From Hoylesella loescheii (lineage in GTDB: Bacteria > Bacteroidota > Bacteroidia > Bacteroidales > Bacteroidaceae), in assembly GCA_021531755.1 (NCBI GenBank), contig JADYUK010000021.1, positions 1 to 48,014 of the forward strand: a DNA stretch of 48,014 bases, read 5' to 3'. The notes beneath the pieces were generated by a model. It had not been told where the DNA came from, ran no database searches, and worked only from the letters and a program-made list of their open reading frames with translations. Positions 1 through 7,658 of this stretch are shown one piece after another (position 1 is the first letter of the stretch; the number at the start of each line of letters is the position of its first letter). Made by a program: the position numbers and the translations under genes.

Positions 1-66
1 ACAGAGAAGTTAAGCCCACTTACGCCGATGGTACTGCAATGCAATGCGGGAGAGTAGGAAGCCGCC
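1..66 (+). rRNA. rrf: 5S ribosomal RNA, 3' part only
   Basis: The window starts inside a 5S rRNA. The stretch holds the conserved AGAGAAGTTAAGCCC segment, the CCGATGGTACTGCAATGC arm and the GGGAGAGTAGG...GCCGCC 3' end that pairs with the missing 5' end. An intrinsic terminator follows 20 bases later, as expected at the end of a 16S-23S-5S operon that lies to the left of the window. Confidence 0.9.
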
Positions 67-84
67 TTCTTTTAGAAAAGAGCG

Positions 85-119
85 AAGCCCTGAGAGTAGC
101 GATATTCTCAGGGCTTTTA
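85..119 (+). terminator. rRNA operon terminator
   Basis: The arms AAGCCCTGAGA and TCTCAGGGCTT form a strong stem followed by a short T run. It lies immediately after the 5S rRNA and should end the ribosomal RNA operon. Confidence 0.85.
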
Positions 120-135
120 TAATTTGTTATGACTG

Positions 136-232
136 CTCTGGCCATGCCCAGGCTACGTCATCCTCGCAGTCAGTCTCAGGTCATGCCCAGGCTCCGTTAT
201 CCTCGCTTTCTATCTCTGGTCTTATCCCAACA
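136..232. repeat. 39-bp tandem repeat, about 2.5 units
   Basis: Units begin at 136, 175 and 214 with CTCTGG, CTCAGG and CTCTGG. Each carries the core CATGCCCAGGCT(A/C)CGT(C/T)ATCCTCGC, and the third unit is degenerate and partial. The period of 39 is a multiple of three, so an open frame runs through it, but I see no other sign of coding. It fills the gap between the rRNA terminator and the end of the leftward sugar-acid operon. Confidence 0.7.
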
Positions 233-262
233 TGGTGTTAGGAAATGCTCAGATTGTTGATA

Positions 263-1538
263 TCATATTCTCAGAGGTCCTCTTACGAATATCTTCAGTA
301 TCATCCATGCCAATATATACATACAGCTGGCTATGATGAAGATGAGAGTGTAGCTTCCCGTATGATTGAGTATAAGTCCGACGAATGATGCTCCCAAAGC
401 TCCGCCTATTGCTCCCCCGACACTCGATATTCCTGTCATTGATGCTGTAAGATTCTTTGGATATATGTCACTGACGATGGTATATATGTTTGACGCCCAC
501 GCCTGATGTGTTGATGCTGCAACGCCTATAAGAACAGCCATGAGCCAAAGGTTGTCGATGTATGGAACGATATTAAGGACGAGAACGAGGCATCCGAAGA
601 TAAGAATTGTTGTCTTACGTGCGAAGTCTGTTGAATATCCCGCTTTAATGAATGATGTTGATACGGCTCCTCCTGCTAGTCCGCCGCCACTTGCCATGGC
701 ATAGATTATTACCAATGGTAGTACTGTGGCTTTCAGGTTAACGTCATGTGTTGTCATGATATAGTCGGGAATCCAGAAGAGGAAGAACCACCATACCCAG
801 TCTGTCACGAACCTTCCGAGGAATATCCCGTAAGTCTGTGGATACTTGAACAGATGTCTCCATCCCATCTGTTGGGTGTTATCGTTAGTGGTCTCTGTTT
901 GCCTACTGGCATCAGTGTCGTTTCTCATCGCTGTGTATATACTCCAGTTCGGCCTTGTTCACTCCCTTATGCTTTTCAGGCGTGTTGTAGAACATAAGCC
1001 ATGCCACAATCCACACGAAGCCTGCGGCTCCAGTGATGATGAATGCCCATTGCCATCCGAGAGCGTCAGCGATGACAGCCACAATGAATGGAGCGGCGAT
1101 GGCTCCAATAGTTGAACCGGAATTGAACACGCCAGTAGCAAAAGCCCTGTCGCGTTTTGGGAACCACTCAGCCGTTGTCTTCACGGCAGCAGGGAAGTTG
1201 CCAGCCTCGCCAACGCCAAGTACGGCACGCATGAGGGCAAAGCCCGCAACGGAGCGTACGGCAGCATGCAGCATCCCGCCAAGGCTCCACACGAATATTG
1301 TTATGATATATCCAATGCGTGTTCCACACTTGTCGAGCATTCGGCCTCCGACCACCATTCCTATTGCATAGGCGATGTTGAATACTGTAATGATGTATCC
1401 AAAATCAGCCTCTGACCACCCTAACTCATGTTGAAGTGTTGGTTTCAGCAGACCTATTACTTGCCTGTCGATATAATTGATTGTGGTGGCAAAGAATATC
1501 AGGGCTATGATGCCCCACCTGACATTTGTCTTTTTCAT
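263..1538 (-). pseudogene. MFS sugar-acid transporter (ExuT-like), split by a frameshift
   Basis: Two overlapping reading frames together make one transporter of about 430 residues of the anion:cation symporter family, which takes up hexuronates and related acids. The N-terminal half (912-1538, 208 residues) has six membrane segments and the family stretch NFPAAVKTTAEWFPKRDRA. The C-terminal half (263-928, 221 residues) has the other six. The frames meet near 915-928, where a single extra base (GAG AAA C GAC ACT in reading direction) shifts the frame by +1 in the central cytoplasmic loop. The start at 1538 overlaps the stop of the dehydratase upstream by 4 nt (ATGA), so it is translationally coupled as the last gene of the sugar-acid operon. 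The split may be a real mutation, a sequencing error, or less likely a programmed shift, since no slippery site is obvious. Confidence 0.85.
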
Positions 1539-2662
1539 ACTTCAATAACCTTGTAGTCAACACATCCATTCTCTATAGCATCCCAGTCGAGCTCGCATCC
1601 TAGTCCCGGTTTGTCCGGCACATGTATCCATCCTTTGTCGTCAATAGGCAGCGGCTCTTTCATTGGGAACTGGAATACGTCGTGCGGGACGAAATACTCG
1701 AACCACTCACAGTTGCGTACAGCGCACGATACGTGCAGGTTAGCCATCTCGAGCGGTCCTGTTGTCGATGTGTGAATCTCGCATCTCATGCCGAATGCCT
1801 CGGCGAGATGGCAAATTTTCAGGGTACCCGTAATGCCATGCTTCCATGATACGTCAGCCCGCACGATATCAGCTGCTTTCTGGTTGATTACCTGTGCTAC
1901 ACCCCAGTGGCATCCTCTTGTAGTCTCTGTTGCTGCAATAGGCATGTCGAGAGCCTCACACAATTGTGTATACTTGTATAGTTCGAAATCGCGGAATGGC
2001 TCTTCGAGCCACAGATAGCCTAATCTCTCCATATGTCTTCCGACACGTATGGCTTCGTCGAGGGTGTATTCTGCTACGGGGTCGGATATAAGTACGAAGT
2101 CGGGACCGAACTCATCCCTCAGCGCTTGGTGTATCTCCATGTCTTTCTGCCATGGTCCCGGTGGGTGGCATTTGTAAGCATTTATTCCGCGGCGCTGATA
2201 GAATCGTGCCTCGTCGATATACTCCTGTGTAGTTGAGTGGAAGAGGCTGCTGGCGTAGACAGGCAACTTGTCCCGATAGGCCCCTATGTACTTATACAGT
2301 GGGAGGTCAGCAGCTTTTGCAGCCAGTTCCCATAATGCGACATCGATTCCTCCTGGCAGATAGACAGGGAAGAACGTTATATGGCGGTCGATGTTCCAGA
2401 ACTCATGCCATATTGCCTCTCGCTCATAGATACTGCGTCCGATGATGACAGGTATTATGTTGTCGTGCAGATAGCTCTGCGTCACCATGCCCGAGCGTGG
2501 TGCGACGACAGGGACAGCACTGACCAATCCTGTGTCTGTCGTTATCCTCACGACCATGATGTCCCATGGCATGGGCGAACGTCCTGTACGTGCGTTGTCA
2601 AACAGCGGTATGTTGCGGCGCACTTGCCATGTCTCGATTTTCTTTATGATGTGGTCTTGCAT
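1535..2662 (-). CDS. enolase-superfamily acid-sugar dehydratase (mandelate racemase subgroup)
   Basis: This 375-residue protein has the capping domain and barrel of the mandelate racemase/muconate lactonising group. The visible catalytic set is a KxH pair (K164, H166) where the family usually has KxK, metal ligands D194, E220 (in WLEEPF) and E246 (in ATETTRG), and the D270/H297 dyad. This fits a metal-dependent dehydratase that turns an aldonic or other sugar acid into a 2-keto-3-deoxy acid. The genes around it (SDR, UxaA-type, RraA-type, ExuT-like transporter) support an acid-sugar catabolic role. The exact substrate cannot be read from the sequence; the K166-to-His change is the odd point. 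There is a 123-nt gap to the UxaA-type gene upstream. Confidence 0.85.
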   Translation of the reverse strand: MQDHIIKKIETWQVRRNIPLFDNARTGRSPMPWDIMVVRITTDTGLVSAVPVVAPRSGMVTQSYLHDNIIPVIIGRSIYEREAIWHEFWNIDRHITFFPVYLPGGIDVALWELAAKAADLPLYKYIGAYRDKLPVYASSLFHSTTQEYIDEARFYQRRGINAYKCHPPGPWQKDMEIHQALRDEFGPDFVLISDPVAEYTLDEAIRVGRHMERLGYLWLEEPFRDFELYKYTQLCEALDMPIAATETTRGCHWGVAQVINQKAADIVRADVSWKHGITGTLKICHLAEAFGMRCEIHTSTTGPLEMANLHVSCAVRNCEWFEYFVPHDVFQFPMKEPLPIDDKGWIHVPDKPGLGCELDWDAIENGCVDYKVIEV

Positions 2663-2785
2663 AGTTGAAATAGCAGATTGATAGGTTTTATCATGTTCGG
2701 TATTTTCAATTTCATGACAATAGGCAGGCTCGGATATCCCACGAGCGGTTTCCCCATTAGTGCGTGACAGTATGTGGATTTCAGT

Positions 2786-3976
2786 CTATCTATTGTCGAA
2801 GTGTTTATAACCGATATAATATTCACGGTGTCCGAGAGCTTCTGATTTTGTCTGCTTACCGTCAGCGATGTCCGTTATGAGGTTGATAATCTCAGATGCG
2901 ATGTCGTCGAAAGAAGCGCCTTCTGTTATGATCTTACCGGCATTGATATCCATATCCTCTTCCATACGCCTGAAAGTGTCAGGGTTTGAGCATACCTTTA
3001 TGACTGGCGATATGGCAGAGCCAGCTACAGAGCCGCGGCCAGTTGTGTACAGTATTATGTGGCATCCAGATGCTATCATCTCCATTATCTCGGCATTGTC
3101 GCTGATATTGGGGAAACCCCACAGAGGTTCTCCGTCTGGCACAACATCCATCATATACAATCCTCCGCAGCGTGGAGGCCGTTCGGCAGGAGTGATGAGC
3201 TTCTGTATTGTGCCAGAGCCACTCTTGCAGTACGAGCCGAGCGATTTCTCTTCTATCGTTGTCAGTCCGCCCACTGCATTTCCCTGTGAGAAGCTGTCGT
3301 GTCCCATGGCTTTGTAGTATTTGTCTGCCTTCACGATACAGTCGAAGAGCTTGTTTCCTGTTTCTGTGTCCGCACCTCTCCTTCTCAGCATGTCCTCGCA
3401 TCCAATCAGTTCACCAGGCTCTTCGAATATGCATGTGGCACCAGCAGAGACAAGTCTGTCGAATGTTCTCCCTACGCTTGGGTTTGCTGTCAGGCCGCTC
3501 CATGCGTCAGACCCTCCGCATACAGTCCCGATGCAAAGATCCGATAACTCCATCGTCACCCTTTTATGCCTCTTTGTTATAGACAGCATTTCTCTAACGG
3601 CCTTTACACCTTTATCTATGGCTGTCCGTGTGCCACCCACGTCCTGAATTACTATGAGTGATGCTTCGCGTCCGCTGTCCCTGACATTATTCAGCAGTCT
3701 GTCTCGGTTGAAATTCTCACATCCGAGTGAGCATATCACCACGCCTCCGACATTAGGGTGGGTGCACAGTTCCTGCATCATCCGCTCAGCATAGTCATTT
3801 GGCGCGCATCCTCCGAATCCTACGACGTGTACGTCGTCTTTCATTGGGAATTCTCGTACTATCATATCAGCAACATGATGAGCGCATTCGACGAGATATG
3901 TCACGACGATGATGTTACGTATGCCTTTTCTACCGTCTTTTCTTAGATAGCCGTTCATTGTTTGATATGATGACAT
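2786..3976 (-). CDS. UxaA-family dehydratase/hydrolase, large (catalytic) domain only
   Basis: The 396 residues match the altronate/galactarate dehydratase large domain: an early GRKGIRN, a GFGGC and CSLGCE pair of cysteine motifs, GTVCGGSDAWSGLTANP, EPGELIGCED, and a late TTGRGSVAG. These enzymes use iron to dehydrate sugar acids, and related members act as hydrolases on diketo acids. The small SAF domain found at the N-terminus of classical UxaA is missing, and no separate SAF gene is seen in the operon. It lies between the SDR and the enolase-family dehydratase genes, so it probably acts in the same pathway. The precise reaction is unknown. Confidence 0.85.
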   Translation of the reverse strand: MSSYQTMNGYLRKDGRKGIRNIIVVTYLVECAHHVADMIVREFPMKDDVHVVGFGGCAPNDYAERMMQELCTHPNVGGVVICSLGCENFNRDRLLNNVRDSGREASLIVIQDVGGTRTAIDKGVKAVREMLSITKRHKRVTMELSDLCIGTVCGGSDAWSGLTANPSVGRTFDRLVSAGATCIFEEPGELIGCEDMLRRRGADTETGNKLFDCIVKADKYYKAMGHDSFSQGNAVGGLTTIEEKSLGSYCKSGSGTIQKLITPAERPPRCGGLYMMDVVPDGEPLWGFPNISDNAEIMEMIASGCHIILYTTGRGSVAGSAISPVIKVCSNPDTFRRMEEDMDINAGKIITEGASFDDIASEIINLITDIADGKQTKSEALGHREYYIGYKHFDNR

Positions 3977-4013
3977 TTTTAATGTTCATGGATTATTGTC
4001 AGCTGATAATCAT

Positions 4014-4769
4014 TCAGAACGCCTCCACAGCTCCTGCATCGACTGGCAGGTTCACTCCGTTTACATATTTCCCCGCAGGTGAGCATAGATACAACACAGC
4101 GTTCCCTATGTCAGCCGGCTCTCCGAATGTCCGTGTTGGTATTCTTGACAGTATCTTCGCCTTTCGTGCGGGGTCGTTGTCCGTTGCCTTATGGAACATC
4201 GGAGTGTCAATCCATCCCGGTGATACTGTGTTGACGCGTATGCCCATCGGTGAGTAGTCTGCTATGATGGCCCGTTGCATGCCGAGAATGGCGGTCTTCG
4301 CCGTTGTATATGCTACAACTTGTGTCATGCCCATGAAAGCTGTCATACTGCTTATGAGTATTATGCTTCCGCTTCGGCGTTCAACCATGTATCGCATCAC
4401 TTCGCGTGTCAGGGCGAAGACACTGAGCAGATGTACATCGAGCACCCGCAGGTAGTCATTGTCTGACACGTCGAGAGCAGGTTTCTTCAGGTGTATACCA
4501 GCTCCATTGACAAGTATCTCGATTGGTCCTACATTCTGCTCTATCTCTGCTACGAAAGCTGGTATAGCCTCCTTGTCTGTGACATCGAAGACTCTGTATA
4601 CAGCCTGTTCGCCGAGTCTCTGCTTGGCCTCCTTAAGCTTCACCTCGTCGCGTCCGACAATGACGACCCTTCCTCCTGCTTTCACCAATACTTCTGCAAT
4701 GCCGAGCCCAATGCCCGAGCCGCCGCCTGTTATTACGGCTATTTTCCCGTCAATTCTGAATTGTTCCAT
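4014..4769 (-). CDS. short-chain dehydrogenase/reductase (sugar-acid type)
   Basis: This 251-residue classical SDR has the TGGGSGIG nucleotide-binding loop at residues 14-21, NGAG at 88-91, and the catalytic S141, Y154 and K158 (YTTAK). PGWIDTPM and the C-terminal G-V-N-L-P-V-D-A-G segment are typical of gluconate 5-dehydrogenase and 2-keto-3-deoxy-sugar-acid dehydrogenases. It sits 37 nt upstream of the UxaA-type gene. In the operon it would oxidise or reduce one hydroxyl or keto group of the acid-sugar intermediate with NAD(P). The substrate is inferred only from context. Confidence 0.88.
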   Translation of the reverse strand: MEQFRIDGKIAVITGGGSGIGLGIAEVLVKAGGRVVIVGRDEVKLKEAKQRLGEQAVYRVFDVTDKEAIPAFVAEIEQNVGPIEILVNGAGIHLKKPALDVSDNDYLRVLDVHLLSVFALTREVMRYMVERRSGSIILISSMTAFMGMTQVVAYTTAKTAILGMQRAIIADYSPMGIRVNTVSPGWIDTPMFHKATDNDPARKAKILSRIPTRTFGEPADIGNAVLYLCSPAGKYVNGVNLPVDAGAVEAF

Positions 4770-4838
4770 GATATTCCTTATTCTTGTTAGTCCTTTTGTC
4801 CTGCTGGTCAGTCTGATGATAGGATAATACGTGTTCCT

Positions 4839-5531
4839 TTACATAATCCCGAATGTCTCGAAAGCCTCGACGCTTGGCATACCGTTGCGTATAGCCTCTG
4901 CCACGAGTTTCTCGCCCCGGGCTTTCTCTATTGCTCCGGCGAAAGCGTCATTGACCGCCTCCTTGGGCACTATCAAGACACCGTCGAGGTCGCCAAAGAC
5001 CACATCGCCTGGAGATACGCGTATGCCGCTGAACTCTATGGGTGTGCGGTAGTCCATCACTTTTCCGCGTTGTCCTTGGTCCTGTGCGTATCCCCCCATG
5101 GAGAATGTGGGGAAGTTCAGGCGCAGAATCTCGTTGGTGTCGCGCGAATAACCGTCTACTACGGCTCCAGCTGCACCACAGACTCTTGCGCGTGTACTCA
5201 TCAGGCCGCCCCACAGAGCGTAGCGTGGTGATGAGCCGGAACATATATACACCTCTCCAGGCTGTAGCGAGTCGAGAGCCTCGAACATTATTCCGAAAGG
5301 TTTCCGCATTATAGGATTGTTCGTCTCCACCAGTTTCTCTGCGAAGACATCGGCCTCAAGTACGGGCATCGCACGCCCCACTACGACCATGTCATTGCGC
5401 AGGGGTTTTATTTGTGGTGAGATAAACTGGTGAATATAGCCCATCTTGTCGAGTATGTCACCGACAAGAGCAGGGAAGAGTTCCTTCTTTGCTATGCTGA
5501 AAAGCTCAGCATCATCTTTCCATAGTTTCAT
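4839..5531 (-). CDS. RraA / HMG-CHA aldolase family protein
   Basis: The 230-residue protein carries the family signature WGGL...GAAGAVVDGYSRD (about residues 107-131) and GDVVFGDLDGV near residue 180. In the class II HMG/CHA aldolases the Arg and Asp of this motif bind the substrate and divalent metal; in RraA itself the fold inhibits RNase E. Because the gene lies in an operon for sugar-acid breakdown, an aldolase that releases pyruvate is the better guess. It starts 19 nt after the YjbR-like gene and is followed 69 nt later by the SDR. Confidence 0.8.
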   Translation of the reverse strand: MKLWKDDAELFSIAKKELFPALVGDILDKMGYIHQFISPQIKPLRNDMVVVGRAMPVLEADVFAEKLVETNNPIMRKPFGIMFEALDSLQPGEVYICSGSSPRYALWGGLMSTRARVCGAAGAVVDGYSRDTNEILRLNFPTFSMGGYAQDQGQRGKVMDYRTPIEFSGIRVSPGDVVFGDLDGVLIVPKEAVNDAFAGAIEKARGEKLVAEAIRNGMPSVEAFETFGIM

Positions 5532-5550
5532 ATATGTTTTTTCTCTAAGG

Positions 5551-5940
5551 TTAACGTGTCTGCTGGTCAGGTTGTCCGTATGCCATCCTCACCTTCTTTG
5601 GCAAGGAGGAGAGCACAAGGCGGTATGACTCTTCCATCCATGCTCTGACGGTATCAGGGTTGAGTTGTGTATAGCGTATGTCGCTCCAGTGTTTCTTGTT
5701 CCAATGCCATGCGGGGGATACTCCGGGGTATTCTTCGCGCAGCTCCTCGTTCCTTTCAGGTGTTAGCTTCAGGGCGAAATGCGGTTCTTGTGGCTGCATG
5801 TTATATCCTTCGCATGATAGCGAGAGGCATAGGAATATCTTGCCTCCGATGCGGAATGTTATGTTGTCATCGCCGAATGGCTGGTCTTCTGTGACACCGG
5901 GGAATGACAGTGCGCACTCTCTGATTTCTTCTTCGTTCAT
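5551..5940 (-). CDS. MmcQ/YjbR-family protein
   Basis: The 129 residues show the family pattern: an N-terminal PGVTEDQPFGDD, a GGKIFLCLSL strand, then LKLTPERNEELREEYPGV and WNKKHWSDI. The family has a CyaY-like double-wing fold and often stands alone; its role is unknown. It is directly upstream of the RraA-like gene (19-nt gap), so it may share a transcript with the sugar-acid operon, though no functional link is known. Confidence 0.85.
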   Translation of the reverse strand: MNEEEIRECALSFPGVTEDQPFGDDNITFRIGGKIFLCLSLSCEGYNMQPQEPHFALKLTPERNEELREEYPGVSPAWHWNKKHWSDIRYTQLNPDTVRAWMEESYRLVLSSLPKKVRMAYGQPDQQTR

Positions 5941-6141
5941 TGTCGTGTCGGTATATATGGGTGTGATAATTAGCTTTTCAGATGATAGGAGAATTGTGCT
6001 GTGGAGACTCTATCCATTATCATGGAGACAGACTTACGCCCCCATATTCCCTTTCTCACGCATGTCGTGTCATCGGATGTGAATCCGAAAATGCTCTCCA
6101 TGAGACCATCCGCTCTTCTTCTTGCCTGCCTGAATGTTGAG

Positions 6142-6327
6142 TTAATTCAACTTCCTGTATGTCCCGTTGGCACGAAATCCTTTGTCATGGTCAGCGATGT
6201 GGCTGTCAGAATGCAGACAATTGTCGACAATCAGAATATTCATGACATGTATTTCTTGTATAGCATAGTTCCTCCCATTCTTGGCGGTAGAGACACTGAC
6301 ACACATCGGGTTAGTTCTTTTTTTCAT
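6142..6327 (-). CDS. possible 61-residue protein behind a consensus promoter
   Basis: I do not recognise this frame (it starts MKKRTNPMCVSV and ends GFRANGTYRKLN). It is listed because its ATG lies about 26 nt downstream of the predicted start site of a very good leftward Bacteroidetes promoter at 6360-6391. There is no signal peptide or membrane segment. It could equally be chance coding in a long 5' leader of the YjbR/sugar-acid operon, which starts at 5940, or a remnant of a lost regulator. Confidence 0.3.
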   Translation of the reverse strand: MKKRTNPMCVSVSTAKNGRNYAIQEIHVMNILIVDNCLHSDSHIADHDKGFRANGTYRKLN

Positions 6328-6359
6328 GGTTATGAATGGATATTACTGCATGTCAGACA

Positions 6360-6391
6360 CAAAAGTAGGAAATATTTCCCTATCCTGCAAA
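6360..6391 (-). promoter_or_regulatory. leftward promoter (TTTG / TACTTTTG)
   Basis: On the minus strand TTTG (6388-6391) and TACTTTTG (6360-6367) are 20 bp apart, matching the -33/-7 consensus of the Bacteroidetes housekeeping sigma factor. The start site would be near 6353. It could drive the small frame at 6327 and, through a leader of about 410 nt, the sugar-acid operon. No other consensus promoter was seen closer to 5940. Confidence 0.6.
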
Positions 6392-6603
6392 TATTCTCTT
6401 CCAAAAGTTTACACCGAGTGTCTTTCTCTCCTCTTTCCTGCCGATATCTTTTTCTCTCTTATCTAACAGATGCCTCATGATGAGAACGGTGGTGGCTCTG
6501 GTCTCATTCCTTTTCTTTAGTGGCAGATAGTCACCCATTCTGCTTTATTGTCTGTTGGCTTATAGGGTGTTGTATAATATTGTTTTTTTATTATTCCCTA
6601 TGA

Positions 6604-6635
6604 TTTGGTGTTGTGTCGGATTTTTTGTAATTTTG
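6604..6635 (+). promoter_or_regulatory. promoter of the thioredoxin-like gene
   Basis: TTTG at 6604-6607 and TAATTTTG at 6628-6635 are 20 bp apart, a near-perfect Bacteroidetes promoter. The predicted start site near 6642 lies upstream of the ATG at 6662 and downstream of the alternative start at 6605, which supports the later start. Confidence 0.7.
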
Positions 6636-6661
6636 CATCCATAACTATTATTGTATTTACT

Positions 6662-7165
6662 ATGAGAAGATTAATCATCGCATGTTGCATGCTTTTTCTA
6701 TGCATAGCGACGGCTTTTGGACAGGATTCGTCGTCAATGAAGAAGGTATATGACGAGACGCTCGACCCTGTCGTGCAGATAAACAAGGGCGTAGAGCAGG
6801 CTCGCCGTGAGGGCAAGAATCTTGTCTGCCAGCTTGGGGGCAACTGGTGTCCGTGGTGTCTGCGGTTTGCCTCTTTCATAACAGCTGACGAGGAGATAAG
6901 GCAGTTTGTCGACTCCAATTATGTCTATATCCATGTCAATGTGCCCCGCAGCCGTGAGGTTAACGAGGCGTTTGACAGCCTCACCCACCATGCCTCGCGT
7001 TTTGGTTTCCCCGTGTTGCTTGTCTATGATGGCAATGGCACACTGCTCCACACGCAGGACAGCGTGTTCCTTGAGGAGGGGAAGGGCTATAATAAGAAAC
7101 ACGTAATGACATTCTTCAAGCAGTGGACATGCTCTGCTGTCAGTGGATTAAGGCCCCAAAGTTAG
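6662..7165 (+). CDS. secreted thioredoxin-fold protein (WCPWC)
   Basis: The 167-residue protein begins with a signal peptide (MRRLIIACCMLFLCIATAFGQ) and has a thioredoxin-like domain with the active-site motif WCPWC inside GGNWCPWCLRFASF. The order of elements matches the thioredoxin-7/DUF255-like disulfide proteins, so a periplasmic or outer-membrane redox role is likely. The start at 6662 is chosen over 6605 because of the signal peptide and the promoter position. The DUF486 gene follows 8 nt later, probably on the same transcript. Confidence 0.85.
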   Translation: MRRLIIACCMLFLCIATAFGQDSSSMKKVYDETLDPVVQINKGVEQARREGKNLVCQLGGNWCPWCLRFASFITADEEIRQFVDSNYVYIHVNVPRSREVNEAFDSLTHHASRFGFPVLLVYDGNGTLLHTQDSVFLEEGKGYNKKHVMTFFKQWTCSAVSGLRPQS

Positions 7166-7173
7166 TTGTCGGT

Positions 7174-7545
7174 ATGAGTAACGGAATATTAACAATCCTG
7201 CTTCTTATAGGCTCAAATGTCTTCATGACGCTTGCCTGGTATGGTCATCTCCGTCTGCAGCAGATGCAGATAAGCAATTCTTGGCCTCTGATAGGAGTCA
7301 TAGCGTTCTCGTGGGCTATAGCATTCTTTGAGTATTGCCTTATGGTCCCTGCCAACAAGTATGGCTTCTCGGGCAATGGCGGGCCATACAGTCTTGTCCA
7401 GCTGAAGGTCATTCAGGAGGCTGTGTCGCTGATAGTCTTCACAGTGGTTGCCGGTTTCTTGTTCCAGGGCCAGCAGTTCCATTGGAATCATCTTCTGTCG
7501 TTCATATTCCTTGTCGCGGCAGTGTTCTTCGCTTTCCTTAAGTGA
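7174..7545 (+). CDS. DMT-family small membrane protein (DUF486)
   Basis: The 123-residue protein has four predicted membrane segments and the DUF486 hallmarks: an early NVFMTLAWYGHL, then SWAIAFFEYCLMVPANKYG and QLKVIQEAVSL. The family resembles one half of a drug/metabolite transporter; its substrate is unknown. A longer frame begins at 7123 inside the previous gene, but the ATG at 7174 gives the family's usual N-terminus. Confidence 0.85.
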   Translation: MSNGILTILLLIGSNVFMTLAWYGHLRLQQMQISNSWPLIGVIAFSWAIAFFEYCLMVPANKYGFSGNGGPYSLVQLKVIQEAVSLIVFTVVAGFLFQGQQFHWNHLLSFIFLVAAVFFAFLK

Positions 7546-7573
7546 GAGAGCTCTCCTCCGCGTCCCCTTTCTT

Positions 7574-7621
7574 ACGCATGACGCCCCAGAAACCATTCCC
7601 GGTTTCTGGGGCGTCATGCGT
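7574..7621. terminator. perfect 21-bp hairpin between convergent genes
   Basis: The arms (7574-7594 and 7601-7621) are exact inverted complements around the 6-nt loop ATTCCC, with the core GACGCCCCAGAAACC. It lies between the DUF486 gene and the oppositely directed pectinesterase gene, so it probably ends transcription from both sides. The T run is weak on either side. Confidence 0.7.
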
Positions 7622-7658
7622 TCTTCGTCTATGTCTCCTGCTATTGTTTATGCAGGAA

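Noticed and set aside
44..241. 65-residue open frame across the 5S end and the 39-bp repeat
   Set aside because: It overlaps the rRNA 3' end and terminator, and its internal repetition just reflects the tandem repeat.
2663..2785. Small SAF-domain subunit for the UxaA-type enzyme
   Set aside because: The only frame (2644-2826) is short, overlaps its neighbours and has no SAF-like sequence.
6001..6480. 159-residue plus-strand open frame
   Set aside because: No family resemblance and no promoter; it runs against a good minus-strand promoter at 6360-6391.
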